Positions 35,389 to 45,137 of a stretch of DNA of 64,000 nucleotides are shown in pieces. Location: NCBI RefSeq assembly GCF_023516715.1, contig NZ_JAMGSI010000002.1, positions 620,001-684,000 on the forward strand. The letters are read 5' to 3'. Made by a program: the position numbers and the translations under genes. Under the pieces are notes generated by a model. That model was not told where the DNA came from and ran no database searches. It saw only the letters and a program-made list of their open reading frames with translations. Position 1 is the first letter of the stretch. Each line of letters begins with the position of its first letter. The DNA is from Akkermansia massiliensis (lineage in GTDB: Bacteria; Verrucomicrobiota; Verrucomicrobiia; Verrucomicrobiales; Akkermansiaceae).

Positions 35389-37538
35389 AATCAGCCATGG
35401 AAGGAGAACGGGTGAGGCTGGACAGCGGAACGGAGAAGGGCGGATCTTCCGGCGCGGCGGAAGAACGCATGCCCATCGTGGCCCTGGCGGGCGCTCCCAA
35501 CGTGGGAAAGAGCACGGTGTTCAATGCGCTGACGGGGCTGAGGCAGCATACCGGGAACTGGCCCGGCAAGACGGTCGTCCGCGCGGAAGGCATTGTGGGG
35601 CGCGGTCCCCGGGAGTACCTTTTGGTGGATACGCCGGGCACGTATTCCCTGCTGGCCTGTTCTTCGGATGAAGAGGCGGCACGGGATTTCATTTGTTTCG
35701 GTGACGCGGATGCCGTCATTGTCGTCTGTTCCGCCACCAATCTGGAACGGGATTTGAACCTGGCCCTCCAGGTGATGGAAACGACGGGAAATGTAGTGGT
35801 CTGCGTCAATTTAATGGATGAGGCCCGGCGGAAGGGCATCCGCATCGACTGCCCGCTTTTGGAAAAACGCCTGGGAGTTCCCGTGGTTCCGGCATCGGCG
35901 GCGAAAGGTGAAGGCCTGGACGTTCTGGCTGATACGGTGCAGCGGATGGCGTGGTCCGGAGAGAGGCGGCCCCCCCTCCGGCTGCCCTATGGGGAGCACG
36001 TGGAACCGTGGCTGGCGCGTTTGGAAATGTTGGCCGGGCGTCTTCCGTGGCGCGGTTTGTCGCCCCGCTGGGCAGCCGTCAAGCTGCTGGAAGGGGACGA
36101 GGGAACGTTGCGGCTTCTGGAGCAGTACGCGGGAACCGGTTTGAGAGAGGAGAAGGAGGTGCAGGAGATTCTCCGTGAGGCCGCCGCCGCGGAGGCCGGT
36201 TCTTCAGGCAGTTCTTTTGGCGACCGCGTGGCGGCGGTATTCGTGGAACAGGCGGAACGCCTGTGCAGGGGAGTGGTCGCTTTGCCGGACGGAGGGGGGC
36301 TGGGGCGCGACAGGCGCATCGACAAGGTGCTGATGGGGCGGTGGACGGCTTATCCCCTGATGTTCGCCCTGATGGTGCTGATTTTCTGGATCACCATCGT
36401 GGGGGCGAATTATCCTTCCCAATGGCTGGCCGACCTGCTTGGAAAAGGCCAGGAGGCGCTGACGGACCTGTTCCGCCTGGCGCATGCTCCGGAATGGCTG
36501 CACGGCGTGCTGGTGCTGGGCGTTTACCGCGTGGTGGCGTGGGTCGTGTCCGTCATGCTGCCGCCCATGGCCATCTTTTTCCCCCTCTTCACGCTGCTGG
36601 AGGATTCCGGTTATCTGCCCCGCGTGGCGTTCAACATGGACAAGGTGTTCCAGAAGTGCTGCGGCTGCGGCAAGCAGGCGCTGACCATGTGCATGGGGTT
36701 CGGCTGCAATGCCGCGGGCATCACCGGATGCCGGATTATCGATTCCCCCCGGGAACGGCTCGTAGCCATTTTGACGAATAATTTCGTCCCCTGCAACGGC
36801 AGGTTCCCGACGCTGATTGCCCTCATGACCATGTTTTTTGCGGGGACGGTGGCGTCCGGGTTGCAGCCGCTGGCTTCCGTGGCGGGCCTGGTGCTGCTGA
36901 TCGGGTTGGGCGTGGGAATGACGTTTGCGATAACGGCCCTCCTGTCCCATACGATTCTCAAGGGAACTCCGTCTTCCTTTACCCTGGAACTGCCCCCCTA
37001 CCGCAAGCCCCAGATCGGCCGCGTGATCGTCCGCTCCTTTCTGGACAGAACCCTGGCGGTCCTGTGGCGCGCGGTAATGGTGGCGGCTCCGGCGGGAATC
37101 GTCATCTGGCTGATGGCGAATATCCGCGTTGGAGACTCCAGCCTGCTTGTCCACGGCACGCAGTGGCTGGACCCCGCCGGGCGGCTGATGGGTCTGGACG
37201 GCGTGATCCTGATGGCGTTCATCCTCGGCATTCCGGCCAATGAAATCGTTTTCCCCCTCATCATCATGGGTTACCTGGCTTCCGACAACATGATGGACAT
37301 GGACGATATGAACGAGCTGAAGTCCCTCCTGACCAATAACGGTTGGACCTGGGTGACGGCGTTGTGCACCATGCTGTTTTCCCTGATGCACTGGCCGTGT
37401 TCAACGGCTCTTCTCACCGTCCGCAAGGAGACGGGCAAATGGAAGTGGGCTGTTCTTGCCTTCGCCATTCCGACGGCCTGCGGCGTCGTGATGTGCCTTC
37501 TGGTGGCGGGAACGGCGCGCCTGCTGGGGTTTGCCTGA
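35385..37538 (+). CDS. feoB: FeoB, ferrous iron transporter
   Basis: A 717-residue inner-membrane Fe(II) transporter with a cytoplasmic GTPase domain. G1 is ALAGAPNVGKSTVFNALTG, G3 is VDTPGTYSL, G4 is CVNLMDEA, and GDRVAAVFVEQAERL falls in the helical regulator region. The membrane part (about residue 320 onward) has the Gate domains, with LEDSGYLPRVAF, CCGCGKQALTMCMGFGCNAA and the Cys/Gly-rich loop, and ends in hydrophobic helices. The start is a GTG overlapping feoA; an ATG four codons in is the alternative. It completes a regulator-feoA-feoB operon for iron uptake in anoxic conditions. Confidence 0.97.
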   Translation: MKSAMEGERVRLDSGTEKGGSSGAAEERMPIVALAGAPNVGKSTVFNALTGLRQHTGNWPGKTVVRAEGIVGRGPREYLLVDTPGTYSLLACSSDEEAARDFICFGDADAVIVVCSATNLERDLNLALQVMETTGNVVVCVNLMDEARRKGIRIDCPLLEKRLGVPVVPASAAKGEGLDVLADTVQRMAWSGERRPPLRLPYGEHVEPWLARLEMLAGRLPWRGLSPRWAAVKLLEGDEGTLRLLEQYAGTGLREEKEVQEILREAAAAEAGSSGSSFGDRVAAVFVEQAERLCRGVVALPDGGGLGRDRRIDKVLMGRWTAYPLMFALMVLIFWITIVGANYPSQWLADLLGKGQEALTDLFRLAHAPEWLHGVLVLGVYRVVAWVVSVMLPPMAIFFPLFTLLEDSGYLPRVAFNMDKVFQKCCGCGKQALTMCMGFGCNAAGITGCRIIDSPRERLVAILTNNFVPCNGRFPTLIALMTMFFAGTVASGLQPLASVAGLVLLIGLGVGMTFAITALLSHTILKGTPSSFTLELPPYRKPQIGRVIVRSFLDRTLAVLWRAVMVAAPAGIVIWLMANIRVGDSSLLVHGTQWLDPAGRLMGLDGVILMAFILGIPANEIVFPLIIMGYLASDNMMDMDDMNELKSLLTNNGWTWVTALCTMLFSLMHWPCSTALLTVRKETGKWKWAVLAFAIPTACGVVMCLLVAGTARLLGFA

Positions 37539-37587
37539 CGGATGAATGGAGTTCATGCTTCCGCGGAGGGATGAAGGCGGCAAAAGT

Positions 37588-37615
37588 TTCCCTTTCCGGG
37601 AGTCCGGAAAGGGAA
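37588..37615 (-). terminator. Hairpin between feoB and the SDR gene
   Basis: The perfect 12-bp stem TTCCCTTTCCGG/CCGGAAAGGGAA has a 4-base loop. On the minus strand a short CTTTTG follows, so it is a weak terminator for the SDR gene, and it may also end the feoB message. Confidence 0.6.
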
Positions 37616-37682
37616 CGGGCCATGGTTCCGGGTTTGCCGGGCAGGCAGCATGAAGCCTTTTCCCGGGCCGCGGATTTCCGTA

Positions 37683-38597
37683 TCAGGCCAGATGCATGCC
37701 GCCGGTGACGCCGAAGACTTCCGCAGTGATGAAGCTGGATTCCTGGGAGGCGAGGAAGACGTACAGGCCGGAGAGCTCCACGGGCTGTCCGGCCCGCTTG
37801 AGGGGCGTTTTCTGCCCGAATTCCGGCAGGTCCTTCTGCAACTGGCCTCCGGTCACTTGCAGAGCCGTCCAGATGGGGCCGGGAGCTACCACGTTCACCC
37901 GGATGCCCTTGGAGGCTACCTGCTTGGCCAGGGCGCGGCTGAAGGCGATGATGGCCGCTTTCGTGGAGGCATAGTCCACCAGGTTCTTGCCGGGCTGGTA
38001 GGCCTGGATGGAAGAACACGTGATGATGCTCGCTCCCGGCTTGAGGTGCGGAAGGGCTTCCTTGGCAATCCAGAACAGGGAGAAAACATTCACTTCAAAT
38101 GTCTTAGTCAATTGCTCCGTGGTAATGTCCTGAATGTCCTCCACCGCTACCTGCTTGCCGGCCACCAGGGCCAGAATGTCCAGGCCGCCAAGTTTTTCCA
38201 GAGCGTCCCTGACGAGTTTTTGACAGAAGGCTTCATCGCTGAGGTCGCCCGGCAGCAGAACGGCGTTCCGCCCTTCCTTCCTGATGAGCTCCGCCACTTC
38301 CTCGGCATCGCTCTGTTCTTCGGGAAGGTAGTTCAGGGCTACGTCGGCTCCTTCGCGTGCATACGCAATGGCGGCCGCACGGCCTATGCCTGAATCTCCC
38401 CCCGTGACCAGGGCCTTCCGTCCACGGAGCTTGCCGCAGCCATGATAGCTTTGTTCTCCGGCGTCCGGCACGGGTTCCATTTCGGACTGGAGCCCGGGAG
38501 CTTTCTGCTGCTGTTTTTCATACCCTTCCTGGCGGAATTCGTCGCGCGGGTCCTGCATTTCGTGAATGTCTTTAGTACTCATTTTTTCATCAGTCAT
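37683..38597 (-). CDS. SDR-family oxidoreductase, YghA-like
   Basis: A short-chain dehydrogenase of about 304 residues. Its homologue E. coli YghA has the same N-terminal extension rich in Gln and Pro ([18 protein letters not shown]). NAD(P) binding: [20 protein letters not shown]. Catalysis: Ser in [11 protein letters not shown], then the Tyr-x3-Lys pair in [17 protein letters not shown]. The cofactor loop is [15 protein letters not shown] place the start at ATG 38597 ([10 protein letters not shown]); ATG 38582 is as likely, and one at 38735 would add an atypical tail. Substrate unknown; YghA acts on aldehydes or ketones. Confidence 0.85.
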   Translation of the reverse strand: MTDEKMSTKDIHEMQDPRDEFRQEGYEKQQQKAPGLQSEMEPVPDAGEQSYHGCGKLRGRKALVTGGDSGIGRAAAIAYAREGADVALNYLPEEQSDAEEVAELIRKEGRNAVLLPGDLSDEAFCQKLVRDALEKLGGLDILALVAGKQVAVEDIQDITTEQLTKTFEVNVFSLFWIAKEALPHLKPGASIITCSSIQAYQPGKNLVDYASTKAAIIAFSRALAKQVASKGIRVNVVAPGPIWTALQVTGGQLQKDLPEFGQKTPLKRAGQPVELSGLYVFLASQESSFITAEVFGVTGGMHLA

Positions 38598-38991
38598 GTT
38601 TTGGCGTGAAACTGCCGGGAGAAGGAAGGCGCCGCCCGCCATGCGTAAGATAGCTGGCTGCGTCCCTTTCTCCGGTGTTCCGCATTTCCTATCCGTGATG
38701 ACCGGGATTTGGATGGCCTGTTCAAGGGAAGACATGCTTTTATTTCAGCATGTCATTGATATTCACTTATATAGGATTATTCTGAATGTTATTTCCATTG
38801 ATCCTGATAGAGCCGTTCATTCACTGGTCTTCCTTGAATCCTGTTGAATTTCTCCAATCCGTTTTCGGGAAAAGCCGCTATATTGTGCTGATTAACCCGC
38901 TTGATGATCAAATGATTTGATCCTTTCATCCTATTTGCGCCGAGGGAGGGCGGGAACCTTCCTCCGTTTTTCAGCGCGTCCGCGCCGGATT
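38598..38991. other. Intergenic region with a 17-bp palindrome
   Basis: About 390 bases between the minus-strand chromate transporter and SDR genes. It holds a perfect palindrome GATCAAAT-G-ATTTGATC (38906-38922), possibly a terminator stem or operator, and AT-rich sequence around 38766-38790 that could hold the SDR promoter. No gene is supported. Confidence 0.5.
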
Positions 38992-39558
38992 TCAGGACAG
39001 TCCGTAAATGAAGTATCCGGCCACTCCCGTCAGGGTCATCAGCAGGATGGGGTTCATTTTCCATTTCCGCAGGACGAACAGGGCCGCGCCGAACAGGAGA
39101 ATGCTCGGGAAGTCCACTTCCGCGATGGCGTGCCAGTCAAAGGTGCCGCAGAAGGTCAGCAGCAGGATGGTGCCGCCCGCGGACATGATCAGGCCCACGG
39201 AAGCCGCTTTCAGCCCTTCCAGCACCCCGGAAACATAAGCGGATTTTTTATGCCTTTGGAAGAAAAGGTGCAGCAGCAGCGCCGCCGCCACGCCGGGAAT
39301 GATGCAGCCCAGGGTGGCCGCCACGGCGCCGGGAATGCCGGCGATTTGCAGCCCGACGAAGGTAGAGGTGTTGATGGCCAGAGGGCCTGGCGTCATCTGG
39401 GAAATCGTGATGATATCGGTAAAAACCTTCTGGGTAATCCAGCCCTGGTGAATGACCACCTGGTCCCGGATCATCGGGATGACGGCGTAGCCGCCTCCGA
39501 TGCTGAACGCTCCGATCTGGAGAAAGACGCTGAAAAGCTGCCATAATGCCTGAGTCAT
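38992..39558 (-). CDS. Chromate transporter family protein, second half-size subunit
   Basis: A 188-residue membrane protein of the CHR family, starting at ATG 39558 (MTQALWQLFSVFLQ). It has the signature FSIGGGYAVIPMIRDQVV and QMTPGPLAINTSTFVG, followed by hydrophobic helices (GIPGAVAATLGCIIPGVAAA). Half-size CHR proteins act in pairs; the other half is encoded just upstream with a 4-base overlap (ATGA). The family exports chromate in some bacteria, though the natural substrate here may be sulfate or another anion. Confidence 0.9.
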   Translation of the reverse strand: MTQALWQLFSVFLQIGAFSIGGGYAVIPMIRDQVVIHQGWITQKVFTDIITISQMTPGPLAINTSTFVGLQIAGIPGAVAATLGCIIPGVAAALLLHLFFQRHKKSAYVSGVLEGLKAASVGLIMSAGGTILLLTFCGTFDWHAIAEVDFPSILLFGAALFVLRKWKMNPILLMTLTGVAGYFIYGLS

Positions 39559-40124
39559 CCGGCCCTCCTTCCCAGCGTTTTCCGGACGTGCCACAGGCTC
39601 AGGAGGCAGCACACGGCCAGAATGGCGGCGATGTTGGCGTGAAAGGCGAAGCTGGCGAGGAACGCGCCCGGAACCAGCGCGTTCAGCAGGGCGGATTTTC
39701 TGCGCAGGATCATCTGCCACATGTCCACGACTATGTCCACAATGAGGGCCGCCACGCCTGCCTGCATTCCCCGGAGGACCGCTTCCACGGCGGGATTGGA
39801 ACTGAAGGCGTCATACCAGACGGTGATGATGGAAAGAATGACCAGCGGCGGGATGATGGCGCCCAGGCAGCTGCAAATGACTCCGGCCATGCCTGCGGTG
39901 CGGTGCCCCGCCAGCGCGGAGAGGTTGACGGCAATGGCTCCGGGCGTGGATTGCGCGATGGCGGCCATGGAGAGAAGCTCCTCTTTGGAAAACAGCCGTT
40001 TTTTCCAGACAAAGTATTTATTGATCATCGGCACGACAATGTAGCCGCCCCCGAACGTGAATGCCCCGATAAAGAGGTTGATCCAGAAGAGCCAAAGGCA
40101 TTTTTTCACTTTTTCTCCGGTCAT
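39555..40124 (-). CDS. Chromate transporter family protein, first half-size subunit
   Basis: A 189-residue membrane protein of the CHR family. I start at ATG 40124 (MTGEKVKKCLWLFWINLF), as the longer frame adds a hydrophilic, Pro/Arg-rich tail. The signature FTFGGGYIVVPMINKYFV and QSTPGAIAVNLSALAG correspond to those of the partner. Its stop overlaps the start of the downstream half, so both are made together and should form a heterodimeric transporter. Confidence 0.9.
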   Translation of the reverse strand: MTGEKVKKCLWLFWINLFIGAFTFGGGYIVVPMINKYFVWKKRLFSKEELLSMAAIAQSTPGAIAVNLSALAGHRTAGMAGVICSCLGAIIPPLVILSIITVWYDAFSSNPAVEAVLRGMQAGVAALIVDIVVDMWQMILRRKSALLNALVPGAFLASFAFHANIAAILAVCCLLSLWHVRKTLGRRAG

Positions 40125-40385
40125 GGCGTTTAAAGAGGAAGGAATGGCGTTCCGGGTATTCCGCCTTTGCGGGAAATTCGGCAGCCGTTGTCCGGGAAAA
40201 GGCGGCTGAACGCCGCGCCGTTCCCGTTTTCCCGGAATAAGGGGTGGAGGGATTCTATCACAGGCGGCGGTGGAAGGCCATGCCATTACATGGATAAAGG
40301 GGAGAAAAGAGGTGAAGGTCTGCCTCTTTTATAAGTGGGGGGGACAATTGCGGAGCTTCCCGCGGCGCGCAGCAGGCGGCGGAAC

Positions 40386-40417
40386 AAAAAAAGTCCGGCA
40401 GGTTTTACCCTGCCGGA
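40386..40417 (-). terminator. Intrinsic terminator of the small gene at 40506-40796
   Basis: The stem TCCGGCAGG/CCTGCCGGA has a 6-base loop and is followed on the minus strand by CTTTTTTTG. Confidence 0.88.
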
Positions 40418-40505
40418 TGGCAAAGAATCAAGGGAGCCGGGGGAGAAAGCCATCTTTCCCGGCTTGTTTCCAGGCGCAAGAAAAAAGGAATGCAAGAAGC
40501 CGGAG

Positions 40506-40796
40506 TCAGCTTTTTTCCTGTTCCAGCTCCGCTTTCCGGGCCAGGATTTTTTTCATGACGGCGTGGCGGTCTCCTTCCGGGATTTCCACGGGATTGCCGC
40601 GGTAGTCACTGGTCATGGCGGCCAGGGCGCCCCCTACATGATGCATGTTGAAAATCGGCAGTTTCCAGGTGGAGGGCTTTTCCGGGTCGGGAACATAGGC
40701 GAAGTCGGAAGCGGGATGTTCCTCCCCGTCCACTTTTTTCATTTTGGGTTCATGGTCGCGGTCCATAAGGAATGGACAACCGTCCTTGCGGGCCAT
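40506..40796 (-). CDS. Small soluble protein of unknown function
   Basis: I start at ATG 40796 (MARKDGCPFLMDRD), giving 96 residues; a longer frame up to 40865 is possible. It contains DFAYVPDPEKPSTWKLPI, followed by VGGALAAMTSDYRGNPVEIP, then a charged helix (HAVMKKILARKAELEQEKS). The DP-x-x-PSTWKLP phrase is one I have seen in small conserved proteins of bacteria, but I know no function. It has its own terminator. Confidence 0.6.
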   Translation of the reverse strand: MARKDGCPFLMDRDHEPKMKKVDGEEHPASDFAYVPDPEKPSTWKLPIFNMHHVGGALAAMTSDYRGNPVEIPEGDRHAVMKKILARKAELEQEKS

Positions 40797-40874
40797 TGTA
40801 AAAAAGGCCGGGATAAGACGCACAAATTCAACCGTCCGGTGTAAAAGCGGCTTGTCCCGGCGCATTTTTATTTT

Positions 40875-41516
40875 TTATGGAGCCTTTTGTTCCAGCGGTT
40901 TCAGGGGAGCCAGCTTCAGGTTCACCATCCCTCCCGTAAAATAATAGACGGGGGTTTTTCTTCCCGGCACGTCCAAGGGAGCCCTTGCCATTTTGGATTC
41001 TCCAAAAAGGGTGTCGTCCACCTCCAATCCGAAGCGCTTGAAGGTTTCCCTGTAGGGGGCGAGCAGTTTTTCCTCCCGTACCAGCCTCACGCAGACGCTC
41101 ATGTAATGGCCGTCCTTTTTGGAGACACGGCTTTTCCCCTCCCTCGCCAGCTGCTTGAATTTTTCCTGGACGTCCTTTGCCCGTCCCAGGGAAGGCGTGG
41201 AAAAGCAAGTGATTTTTTCCAGCGGCATTCCCCTGGCCTGCTGTTCTTCCAGGAATTGCTCCAGGGCCGCCAGGTAATCCTGCAGCATGTAATCTTTGGG
41301 ATAAGGGAAGGAACTGTCCCGTAACACGCAGGTAGCTTCTCCGCCGGGATGGGTATATTCCCTCAGCGTGAGTTTGAATTGAGGCGCCTTTTTTTCTTTT
41401 CCCTCATTTTGAATGGAAGGGGAGGTTCCGGAGTCTGTTGTATCAGCCATGGAAACCGGCACGGCCAGCAGGGAAAGGGAGACGAGGGCAATGGGCGGGG
41501 AAGGAGGAATCCGCAT
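40875..41516 (-). CDS. Secreted protein of unknown function
   Basis: A 213-residue exported protein (signal peptide MRIPPSPPIALVSLSLLAVP, cut near SMA). The mature part is soluble and predicted alpha/beta, with a helical middle (LQDYLAALEQFLEEQQARG) and a C-terminal PVYYFTGGMVNLKLAPLK. I recognise no domain. It precedes the small protein gene on the same strand after a gap of about 80 bases, so the two may share a transcript that ends at the terminator near 40400. Confidence 0.6.
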   Translation of the reverse strand: MRIPPSPPIALVSLSLLAVPVSMADTTDSGTSPSIQNEGKEKKAPQFKLTLREYTHPGGEATCVLRDSSFPYPKDYMLQDYLAALEQFLEEQQARGMPLEKITCFSTPSLGRAKDVQEKFKQLAREGKSRVSKKDGHYMSVCVRLVREEKLLAPYRETFKRFGLEVDDTLFGESKMARAPLDVPGRKTPVYYFTGGMVNLKLAPLKPLEQKAP

Positions 41517-41677
41517 GGTTCCTTTTAAACTGATAACACATCTATCGTCAATACTTTATTGTCCTGCGAAAACGTATTCCCCTTTCTTGGAGGAATCCTC
41601 CGGGGCTGTCCGCCTTCCGTTTCCGCGTTTTGCTCTTTACAAGAGGGCCGGGATAGATGAGCATGAGCCCGTTAATT

Positions 41678-41689
41678 TATAATTGTTCT
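41678..41689 (+). promoter_or_regulatory. Probable -10 region of the thioesterase gene
   Basis: TATAATTGTTCT, identical to the string at 19204-19215, lies six bases before ATG 41695, so transcription would start at or near the start codon. The -35 region is not obvious. Confidence 0.45.
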
Positions 41690-41694
41690 TATTT

Positions 41695-42162
41695 ATGGAA
41701 AATACATACCACCATACCCAGCTTCCGGAGGGACGCATTCCCGCCCTGCGCGTGGAACCGATGCCTGCGGACACCAATCAGAGCGGGGAAGTGTTCGGCG
41801 GCTGGGTGATGAGCCAGGTGGACCTGGCGGGAGCCAATACGGCCATGCGTTATGCGTTGAGCCGCTACATCGTGACGCGTGCAGTCAGCAGCCTGACGTT
41901 TGAAGCTCCCGTGCTGGTGGGCGATGTGGTTTCCTTTTATACGGAGATTATCAAGGTGGGGCGCACCTCCGTCACCGTAAAGGTGGAGGTGTACGCGGAA
42001 CGCCTGACGAAGCTCTGCAATAATATTGCCAAGATTACGGAGGCGGAGCTGGTTTACGTGGCCCTGGGGGCGGACAAGAAGCCGATTACCCTGGAAGAGT
42101 CCCGCGCCCAGTTCGCGCAGTGCTGCTCCCTTGAAACGGGGGACAGCGTTTCCTGTTCCTGA
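41695..42162 (+). CDS. Acyl-CoA thioesterase, hotdog fold (YciA-like)
   Basis: A 155-residue enzyme. I start at ATG 41695 (MENTYHHTQLPEGRIPAL). The hotdog signature of the YciA/acyl-CoA hydrolase group is visible: MPADTNQSGEVFGGWVMSQ, with the catalytic Asp-Thr-Asn and following Gly-Gly, then FEAPVLVGDVVSFYTEI. It hydrolyses acyl-CoA thioesters, possibly recovering CoA when short-chain acids build up. It stands alone, divergent from the secreted protein gene. Confidence 0.9.
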   Translation: MENTYHHTQLPEGRIPALRVEPMPADTNQSGEVFGGWVMSQVDLAGANTAMRYALSRYIVTRAVSSLTFEAPVLVGDVVSFYTEIIKVGRTSVTVKVEVYAERLTKLCNNIAKITEAELVYVALGADKKPITLEESRAQFAQCCSLETGDSVSCS

Positions 42163-42190
42163 ACAGAGGCGGGGGCCGCGTTCCCGCGCG

Positions 42191-43600
42191 TCAGGCCGCT
42201 TTTTTCCGTCTGCGGGTGATGCCCTTGTTTTTATCCACCAGGGCAAAGATGAAGGAGCTGGCCGCGGCAATGGCGCCGATGGTGACGAAGGTGGCGTGGA
42301 AGGCGGCTTCCACGGCCTTTCCGGAGGTGGCTGAATGGCCGCCGAAGCTGTCCAGCAGCAGGGAGGCCGCGGCAATGCTGACGGCGATGGAGAGCTGCAT
42401 GATGGTGGAGAGCAGGGAGTTGCCGCTGCTGGCGTCCGCGTTGGGGAGGTCAATCAGCGTCAGGGTGTTCATGCAGGTGAATTGAATGGAGTTGGCCGCG
42501 CCCAGCAGGGCGAGCATGCCCAGCAGGGTGAGTTCGTGGGTGCCGGGGCTGATGAAGTAGAAGGCGGCCAGCAGCGTCCCGATGGTAAAGGTATTGACGA
42601 CCATGATGTTCCGGTAGCCGAATTTGCCGAGCAGGCGCGGCGCGACCGTTTTTGCCAGCAGGTTGCTCAGCGCCAGGGGAATCAGGGACATGCCGGACTG
42701 GAGGGCGGAGTAACCCAGCACCACCTGGAAGAAGAGCGGAATCAGGTACGGCAGGCAGCTTCCCCCCAGGCGGCAGACGATGTTGCCGGCGATGCCGATG
42801 GCGAAGTTCCTGATGCGGAACAGGGAGGGGCTGAAGATGGGCGCCTTTGAACGGAACGCCAGCACCCAGTACAGGAGCTGGAACACGCCTCCGGAGGACA
42901 GGAGCAGGGCCATGCGCGTCTTGTCGGCTGCGCCTCCTGCGGTGGAGAGGCCCATGGTGACCAGCACGGCGGAGGAGGAGAAGAGGAAGAAGCCCGCCCA
43001 GTCGAATTTCTGTTCCCGGACCGCTTTAAGGTCCGGCATCAGTTTCCAGGTGGCCCACAGGCCTGCGATGCCCACCGGAATGTTGATCAGGAAGATCCAG
43101 TGCCAGGAGGCGTACTGGACGATGATGCCGCCCAGCACCGGCCCCAGGAGAGGCCCCAGCAGCGCCGGAATCGTCACGATGTTCAGAACGTTGACGAACA
43201 TGGAGCGCGGATAGGAGCGCAGGACGACCAGACGCCCTACGGGCATCAGGAAGGCCCCCCCGATTCCCTGGATGACGCGGCACGCCGTCATCATGGCGAC
43301 GGAGGTGGAGAGGGCGCACAGCAGGGACCCCGCGGAGAAAACGGAGATGGCGAAGAGAAAAGTGCGGCGCGAGCCCAGCTTGTCGGATATCCATCCGGAG
43401 GCCGGTATCAGGACGCAGACGGTAAGCATGTAGGCCGTCACCAGGGAGTGAAGCTGCAGCGGGTGGCTGTTGAAGCTGCGGGCGATGGTGGGGATGGCCG
43501 TGTTCAGGATGGTGGCATCCAGCATCTGCATGAAGAATGCCGATGCCACAAGAAAGGGCAGGTAGCGCAGCGCTTTGGAGGATGTCGGCAGTTTTTCCAT
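42191..43600 (-). CDS. MFS drug/metabolite exporter, DHA2 (EmrB/MdtD) type
   Basis: A 469-residue inner-membrane transporter with about 14 hydrophobic spans. The DHA2 signatures are present: LDATILNTAIPTIARSF in the first helix, SDKLGSRRTFLFAI (motif A) and RVIQGIGGAFLMPVGRLVVL, with ALLGPLLGPVLGGIIVQYAS (motif C). Such proteins use the proton gradient to export drugs, bile salts or metabolites. No membrane-fusion partner or regulator is adjacent. Confidence 0.92.
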   Translation of the reverse strand: MEKLPTSSKALRYLPFLVASAFFMQMLDATILNTAIPTIARSFNSHPLQLHSLVTAYMLTVCVLIPASGWISDKLGSRRTFLFAISVFSAGSLLCALSTSVAMMTACRVIQGIGGAFLMPVGRLVVLRSYPRSMFVNVLNIVTIPALLGPLLGPVLGGIIVQYASWHWIFLINIPVGIAGLWATWKLMPDLKAVREQKFDWAGFFLFSSSAVLVTMGLSTAGGAADKTRMALLLSSGGVFQLLYWVLAFRSKAPIFSPSLFRIRNFAIGIAGNIVCRLGGSCLPYLIPLFFQVVLGYSALQSGMSLIPLALSNLLAKTVAPRLLGKFGYRNIMVVNTFTIGTLLAAFYFISPGTHELTLLGMLALLGAANSIQFTCMNTLTLIDLPNADASSGNSLLSTIMQLSIAVSIAAASLLLDSFGGHSATSGKAVEAAFHATFVTIGAIAAASSFIFALVDKNKGITRRRKKAA

Positions 43601-43715
43601 GGAAGACCGCCGCCAGTATCCGGCTGGGCCGCGCCGGGGGCAAGGCAGATGTTTGTCCCGGCGCTCCCGTTGTTTTCCTGGCGCCCCGAACCGCTGTTAT
43701 GCCCTGGGCTCCGTT

Positions 43716-44873
43716 TTACGGCCTGGGCTGTTCCGGTGCGCGCCGCGCCAGCACGCGTTTGGAAAGCCATGCGCGCACAGGTTCGTCATAAAGCTTCAGG
43801 CACCCGTAGGCCACGGCAATGCAGATGAACAGGACGCCCACCGCCACGGGGAGAGCGCGGGAAAAGGGCACTTCCGCATCGTGCACCCAGGCCAGGTACA
43901 GGTAAACGATGGGATAGTGGGTGATGTAAAGGGGGTAGGAGATGTTTCCCAGGAACCGGCTGGCCCGGGAGGAGATGTCGCCTGGGATGTCGCTGGCTCC
44001 CAGAAAGACCACCGCGGGGAAGATGACGATGATGCAGAAGGCGTCATACAGGCCGTTCAGGCGGAAGTTTTCCGCCCCGCCCACGTGCGGCATGGCCAGC
44101 GCTCCCACCAGAAGCAGGCTGCACCACCAGAAGCCGTGCCTGACCCGGCCGGGCTTGCACAGGCGGAACAGGAGCAGGCCGCCGAAGAAGGGGAACATGA
44201 GCCGCGTCAATCCCACGCGGCACTGTTCCACGTCCAGCGTCCAGCCGCCGATGTTGTTGCCCTGCGTGTAGCACTGGTGGATGAGGGCGCAGGCCGCCAG
44301 GAAGACCAGGACCGCCAGCCACCGGCTGGTGAATTTCCTGATGAGCACGGCGTAAAGGATGTTGGCGATGTATTCGAAGAAGAGGGACCAGGCCGGACCG
44401 TTCAGCGGGTGCATTTCCGTCCATCCGCGAATATCCAGGGAAACGGGGACGGGCAGCAGCGTGAACCCCACGGTCATGACCAGCAGCATTTTCCATACAG
44501 GGGTCTGTGCGATGTTCGGGAAGATTTCAGACCCCTGGAAGTAAAAGAGGGCTCCACCCAGCAGCATCCCCATGACCACCATGGGTTGAAGGCGCACCAG
44601 CCGCCGCTTGCAGAAATTCCACAGGCTCATCTTTCCCCAGCGGTCGTCATAGGCATACCCGATGACGAAGCCGGACAGCATGAAGAAGAAGTCCACGGAC
44701 AGATAGCCGTGGTTGATGATCTGGTCCGTGTGGAATTGGAAGTCCCTGGCGCTTCCTTCAAACATGTGGAACAGGACCACCATGACGGCGGCTACGCCGC
44801 GCAGGCCGTCCAGGGCGGCATAATGCGGTTTGGGAGCCAGAACGGAGGGAGAGAGAGGGGCCGGAGTGCTCAT
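43716..44873 (-). CDS. Acyltransferase family 3 membrane protein (OafA/YrhL-like)
   Basis: A 385-residue integral membrane O-acyltransferase. The N-terminal LDGLRGVAAVMVVLFHMFEG, with the catalytic-type Arg and His, and YLSVDFFFMLSGFVIGYAY are the family hallmark, followed by about ten hydrophobic spans. These enzymes acetylate or acylate sugars of surface polysaccharides, peptidoglycan or lipids. There is no SGNH extension. No polysaccharide cluster is adjacent, so the acceptor cannot be named. Confidence 0.92.
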   Translation of the reverse strand: MSTPAPLSPSVLAPKPHYAALDGLRGVAAVMVVLFHMFEGSARDFQFHTDQIINHGYLSVDFFFMLSGFVIGYAYDDRWGKMSLWNFCKRRLVRLQPMVVMGMLLGGALFYFQGSEIFPNIAQTPVWKMLLVMTVGFTLLPVPVSLDIRGWTEMHPLNGPAWSLFFEYIANILYAVLIRKFTSRWLAVLVFLAACALIHQCYTQGNNIGGWTLDVEQCRVGLTRLMFPFFGGLLLFRLCKPGRVRHGFWWCSLLLVGALAMPHVGGAENFRLNGLYDAFCIIVIFPAVVFLGASDIPGDISSRASRFLGNISYPLYITHYPIVYLYLAWVHDAEVPFSRALPVAVGVLFICIAVAYGCLKLYDEPVRAWLSKRVLARRAPEQPRP

Positions 44874-45000
44874 GGTATAAGTACGGCGAAAAGTGATTGT
44901 GCTTACAGAAAAAGGGGCGATGCGTATTTTACGTGCGCGGCCGCGGAACCCCGGAACGGGTTTTTCCGCAGGGAAAGTCCCGGTACAGGCTGGTACTGAG

Positions 45001-45029
45001 ACGGCTTGCCCGGCGGACAGGCAAGCCGT
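45001..45029 (-). terminator. Hairpin downstream of the CBM protein gene
   Basis: The 10-bp stem ACGGCTTGCC/GGCAAGCCGT has a 9-base loop. There is no clear T-run on the minus strand, so it is only a candidate. Confidence 0.5.
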
Positions 45030-45137
45030 TTCCTATCTTCCACAGACGGCGTGAGACGTAAAGAAAAATGATGAAGGCTGTTCCTTCTCCCTTTTTCCTT
45101 TAAAGAGCCGGATTCCGGAGGAAAAGAGGCCCGGCGC

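Noticed and set aside
43575-44999. A 474-codon plus-strand open frame
   Set aside because: It is antisense to the acyltransferase gene and has the composition of a shadow frame.
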